Origin: Ruminococcus sp.
GTDB lineage: Bacteria > Bacillota > Clostridia > Oscillospirales > Ruminococcaceae
NCBI GenBank assembly: GCA_017622635.1
Contig: JAGAQS010000345.1
Span: 1-6,931, forward strand
Direction: 5' to 3'
DNA: 6,931 nt
Position numbers and translations under genes: made by a program. Shown here piece by piece: positions 5,013 through 6,931 of this stretch. Under the pieces are notes generated by a model. That model ran no database searches, was not told the origin of the DNA, and was given only the letters and a program-made list of their open reading frames with translations. The first letter of the stretch is position 1. Each line of letters starts with the position of its first letter.

Positions 5013-5653
5013 ACAATTCAACATATGTGTAAAAATGTGTGGAAAACCTGTTGAACAGTGTTGAAAATATAATTTACTGTTCGTCCGAAAGAATGTGGGA
5101 TTTTAGCATAAGTGAAAAATATACAATTCAACAGGTGTGTAAAAGTGTGTGGAAAATCTGTGGAACAGTGTTGAAAGTATAATTTAATGTTCGTCCGAAA
5201 GAACGTGGAATTTCAGTATCAGTGAAAAATCCACAATTCAACATATGTGTAAAAGTGTGTGGAAAACCTGTGGAACAGTGTTTAAAGTATAATTTAATGT
5301 TCGTTCGAAAGAATGTGGGATTTTAGTATAAGTGAAAAATACACAATTCAACAGGTGTGTAAAAGTGTGTGGGAAATCTGTTGAACAGTGTTTAAAGTAT
5401 AATTTAATGTTCGTCCGAAAGAACATAGAATTTTGGTATCAGTGAAAAATCCACAATTCAACATATGTGTAAAAGTGTGTGGGAAATCTGTGGAACAGTG
5501 TTTAAAGTATAATTTAATGTTCGTACGAAAGAATGTGGGATTTTAGCATAAGTGAAAAATACACAATTCAACAGGTGTGTAAAAGTGTGTGGAAAACCTG
5601 TGGAACAGTGTTGAAAGTATAATTTAATGTTCGTTCGAAAGAATGTGGGATTT
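5013..5653. repeat. 110-bp tandem repeat array, 5 full units plus 1 partial
   Basis: Units begin at 5013, 5123, 5233, 5343, 5453 and 5563 (each with ACAATTCAACA); the sixth is cut after 91 bases. The period is exactly 110 bp in all five full units, with no indels. Units alternate in type: 1, 3 and 5 have ACATATGTGT near the start, while 2, 4 and 6 have ACAGGTGTGT, giving a 220-bp higher-order unit. Each unit has two dyads, CTGT(T/G)GAACAG and TTCGNNCGAA, and a run GTGTGTGGAAAACCTGTGGAACAG or close variant. 110 is not a multiple of three and no reading frame persists, so the array is non-coding. It fills the whole gap between the kinase terminator and the transposase remnant. Function is unknown. 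Confidence 0.95.
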
Positions 5654-6023
5654 GATGTAGCTTTTGACAAATCACCGGAGCGTATTAAGAATATTTTTGA
5701 TAATTTACCTGAAGCGGATTTTTTATTACACAGACGGATATTTAGAATATATTGATGTTGTTTATCCCGGCAGACACATTCGCAATGTGTGGGATAAAAA
5801 AGATACCCATAACATTAAAAGTATAAATGCTGATTTGCGTCACTATATTCCCGCTCTTAGACAGCGAAGCCGTTGCTTTCCACGCAGCCTTGATACTCTT
5901 AAAGCAGTATTTTTATTTTTTGTATCGGCATACAATGCTTTTAGTATCGCTAAAGAAAAATTCAGGCAGAGCAAAGATAAAAAATCACGTGAACTGCCCT
6001 TTTCAGTTTTAGACTTCTTATAA
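5654..6023 (+). pseudogene. C-terminal remnant of a DDE (IS1-like) transposase
   Basis: Read across two frames this gives DVAFDKSPERIKNIFDNLPEAD, then FYYTDGYLEYIDVVYPGRHI and a C-terminus with INADLRHYIPALRQRSRCF and ending PFSVLDFL. The YTDGY block, the N(A)DLR...RRSRCF-type helix and the terminal AYN(AF) segment are typical of DDE transposases of the IS1-like group; the exact family is tentative. About 125 residues remain of a usual length well over 200, so the N-terminus and its catalytic residues are missing. The two frames are joined at a run of six T (5719-5724), where one extra base breaks the frame. It starts directly at the point where the sixth 110-bp repeat is interrupted. No terminal inverted repeat could be identified. 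Confidence 0.75.
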
Positions 6024-6076
6024 TATGCTCCTTGCGTCCATACCAATGTATGTCTATGGGCTGAGAAGAGATTAAT

Positions 6077-6082
6077 TATAAT
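6077..6082 (+). promoter_or_regulatory. Possible -10 element for the GH20 gene
   Basis: TATAAT lies 20 bases before the start codon, but no good -35 hexamer is found 16-18 bases upstream. If used, the leader would be only about 14 nt. The rest of 6024-6102 shows only a weak CCATA/TATGG hairpin (6038-6059). Confidence 0.3.
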
Positions 6083-6102
6083 GTAAAATAAGGAGAATTA
6101 TT

Positions 6103-6931
6103 ATGAAAAAACTATCAAATGGCATAATGATTGATTGTGTAAGAAAGAATTATACATTTAATGATATAATCAATTACATAGATTATCTGTCAGCAGTTGA
6201 AAATTCATTCATTCATCTTCATTTGTCTGATAATGAAAATGTTGCTGTTGAGTGCAGTCTTCTTGGACAAATCGTTCAGTATTCTGAAAAGCATGAAGGA
6301 TATTATATCAATTCTGGAAACGGCAAAAGATTTTTCAGTTTTGCTCAAATAAGGGAGCTTTTCTGTTATGCAGTCAGCAAAAACGTTGAATTTGTTGTAG
6401 AAATAGATTTTCCTGCTCATATGAACGGCTTTTTTGAACTGGCGGCATATAAGTTTGGTGACGAATTTCTTAATGAAATCGGTGCTGTTATTAAAACCGA
6501 TGACAAAGGAAATGTTTTCGGACAGATTGATATAAATAATGAAGCAGGCAAAAAGTTCATTTATTCTCTTGTTGATGAATATACAGAACAGTTCAGCTAT
6601 ATCAAGTATTTTCACATTGGCTATGACGAATATAGTCTTGTCACCGGTCAAAGTAAAATTGAATTTTTAAATGAAATCACTTCATATATACGTAAAAAAT
6701 GCTTTGTTGTCAGAATCTGGAATGATACTGTTACCGTAGATAATATCAGCTATATTGATAACAAAACAGAAATTACATACTGGATTCTGCCTGTAGACAA
6801 AAAATATAATACTGTTTATGCTTCTGTTTCTGATTTACAAAAACACGGTTTCAAAGTTATCAATGCCAACTGTCATTATCTCTATTTCTATGACAGTCAC
6901 ATTGACCAGATTCAGCGTAAGGCTGATTTAA
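6103..6931 (+). CDS. GH20 glycosidase, dispersin B-like (partial, runs off right edge)
   Basis: The first 276 residues are present with no stop before the edge. The start is fixed by AGGAG (6091-6095, 7 bases away) and by an in-frame stop at 6079-6081. Family 20 hexosaminidase motifs appear in order: MIDCVRKNY (Arg14, sugar-binding), HLHLSDNEN 38-46, VEIDFPAHM 99-107, HIGYDE 171-176 with catalytic pair Asp175-Glu176, RIWND 204-208 and ITYW 224-227. The blocks YINSGNGKRFFSF, IWND, ITYW and CHYLYF follow those of dispersin B as I remember that sequence, an enzyme that cleaves poly-beta-1,6-N-acetylglucosamine. The barrel begins at residue 7 and there is no signal peptide, so the enzyme is predicted to be cytoplasmic, unlike secreted dispersin B. 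Substrate is inferred: beta-linked GlcNAc or a similar sugar. HIGYDE has Tyr where HIGGDE is usual. The C-terminal part of the barrel lies outside the window. Confidence 0.88.
   Translation, partial: MKKLSNGIMIDCVRKNYTFNDIINYIDYLSAVENSFIHLHLSDNENVAVECSLLGQIVQYSEKHEGYYINSGNGKRFFSFAQIRELFCYAVSKNVEFVVEIDFPAHMNGFFELAAYKFGDEFLNEIGAVIKTDDKGNVFGQIDINNEAGKKFIYSLVDEYTEQFSYIKYFHIGYDEYSLVTGQSKIEFLNEITSYIRKKCFVVRIWNDTVTVDNISYIDNKTEITYWILPVDKKYNTVYASVSDLQKHGFKVINANCHYLYFYDSHIDQIQRKADL

Noticed and set aside
5013..5653. CRISPR array
   Set aside because: The whole 110-bp period is conserved from unit to unit, so there are no short repeats separated by unique spacers, and no cas genes are present.
5238..5670. 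Minus-strand frames of 62 and 70 aa in the tandem repeat
   Set aside because: They restart with the 110-bp repeat, which is not a multiple of three, have no ribosome binding site, and reflect repeat composition rather than coding.
5654..5735. Programmed frameshift joining two transposase frames at the T6 run
   Set aside because: The downstream homology is in the +1 frame, whereas slippery T6A sites give -1 shifts. With the N-terminus also missing, a decayed pseudogene is simpler.
6205..6651. 148-aa minus-strand frame opposite the GH20 gene
   Set aside because: It is antisense to a clearly conserved glycosidase and has no recognisable motif; it is a shadow frame.

Overview
The window looks like chromosomal DNA of a low-GC Firmicute, probably a gut clostridium related to Ruminococcus/Oscillospiraceae. 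The reasons are AT-rich intergenic DNA, near-consensus sigma-A promoters with 17-bp spacers, AAAGGA/AGGAG ribosome binding sites and intrinsic terminators with long T runs. The genus is inferred from general style only; there is no rRNA or other marker here.

Layout. (1) Positions 1-1197, minus strand: a phage-type regulatory cassette. A 234-aa ORF6N-domain protein (antirepressor/Rha-like) is preceded by a strong promoter, a folded leader RNA resembling the c4 antisense RNA of phage P1/P7, and an intrinsic terminator just before the ribosome binding site. The whole promoter-leader-terminator-RBS block of about 237 bp occurs again at positions 1-237, where it must serve another minus-strand gene that begins just left of the window. 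(2) Positions 1198-1407: a compact orphan small-RNA candidate of about 88 nt with its own consensus promoter and terminator, preceded by the terminator of the next gene. (3) Positions 1479-3423, minus: a membrane-anchored glycerophosphodiester phosphodiesterase, with a promoter and a 19-codon upstream reading frame ending 9 bases before it. (4) Positions 3525-4992, plus: a divergently transcribed aspartate kinase with promoter and terminator. (5) Positions 5013-5653: five full copies and one partial copy of a 110-bp tandem repeat arranged as alternating A/B types, abutting a frameshifted C-terminal remnant of a DDE transposase (5654-6023). (6) Position 6103 to the right edge, plus: the first 276 residues of a GH20 glycosidase whose motifs resemble dispersin B, with no signal peptide.

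How it fits together. The aspartate kinase and the phosphodiesterase are ordinary housekeeping or lipid-metabolism genes sharing a divergent promoter region. The two flanks are accessory: a duplicated phage immunity-type control cassette on the left, and a repeat array with an insertion-sequence scar on the right. The most interesting content is non-coding: the two c4-like leaders, whose antisense segments can pair with the downstream terminator region, and the orphan small RNA next to them.
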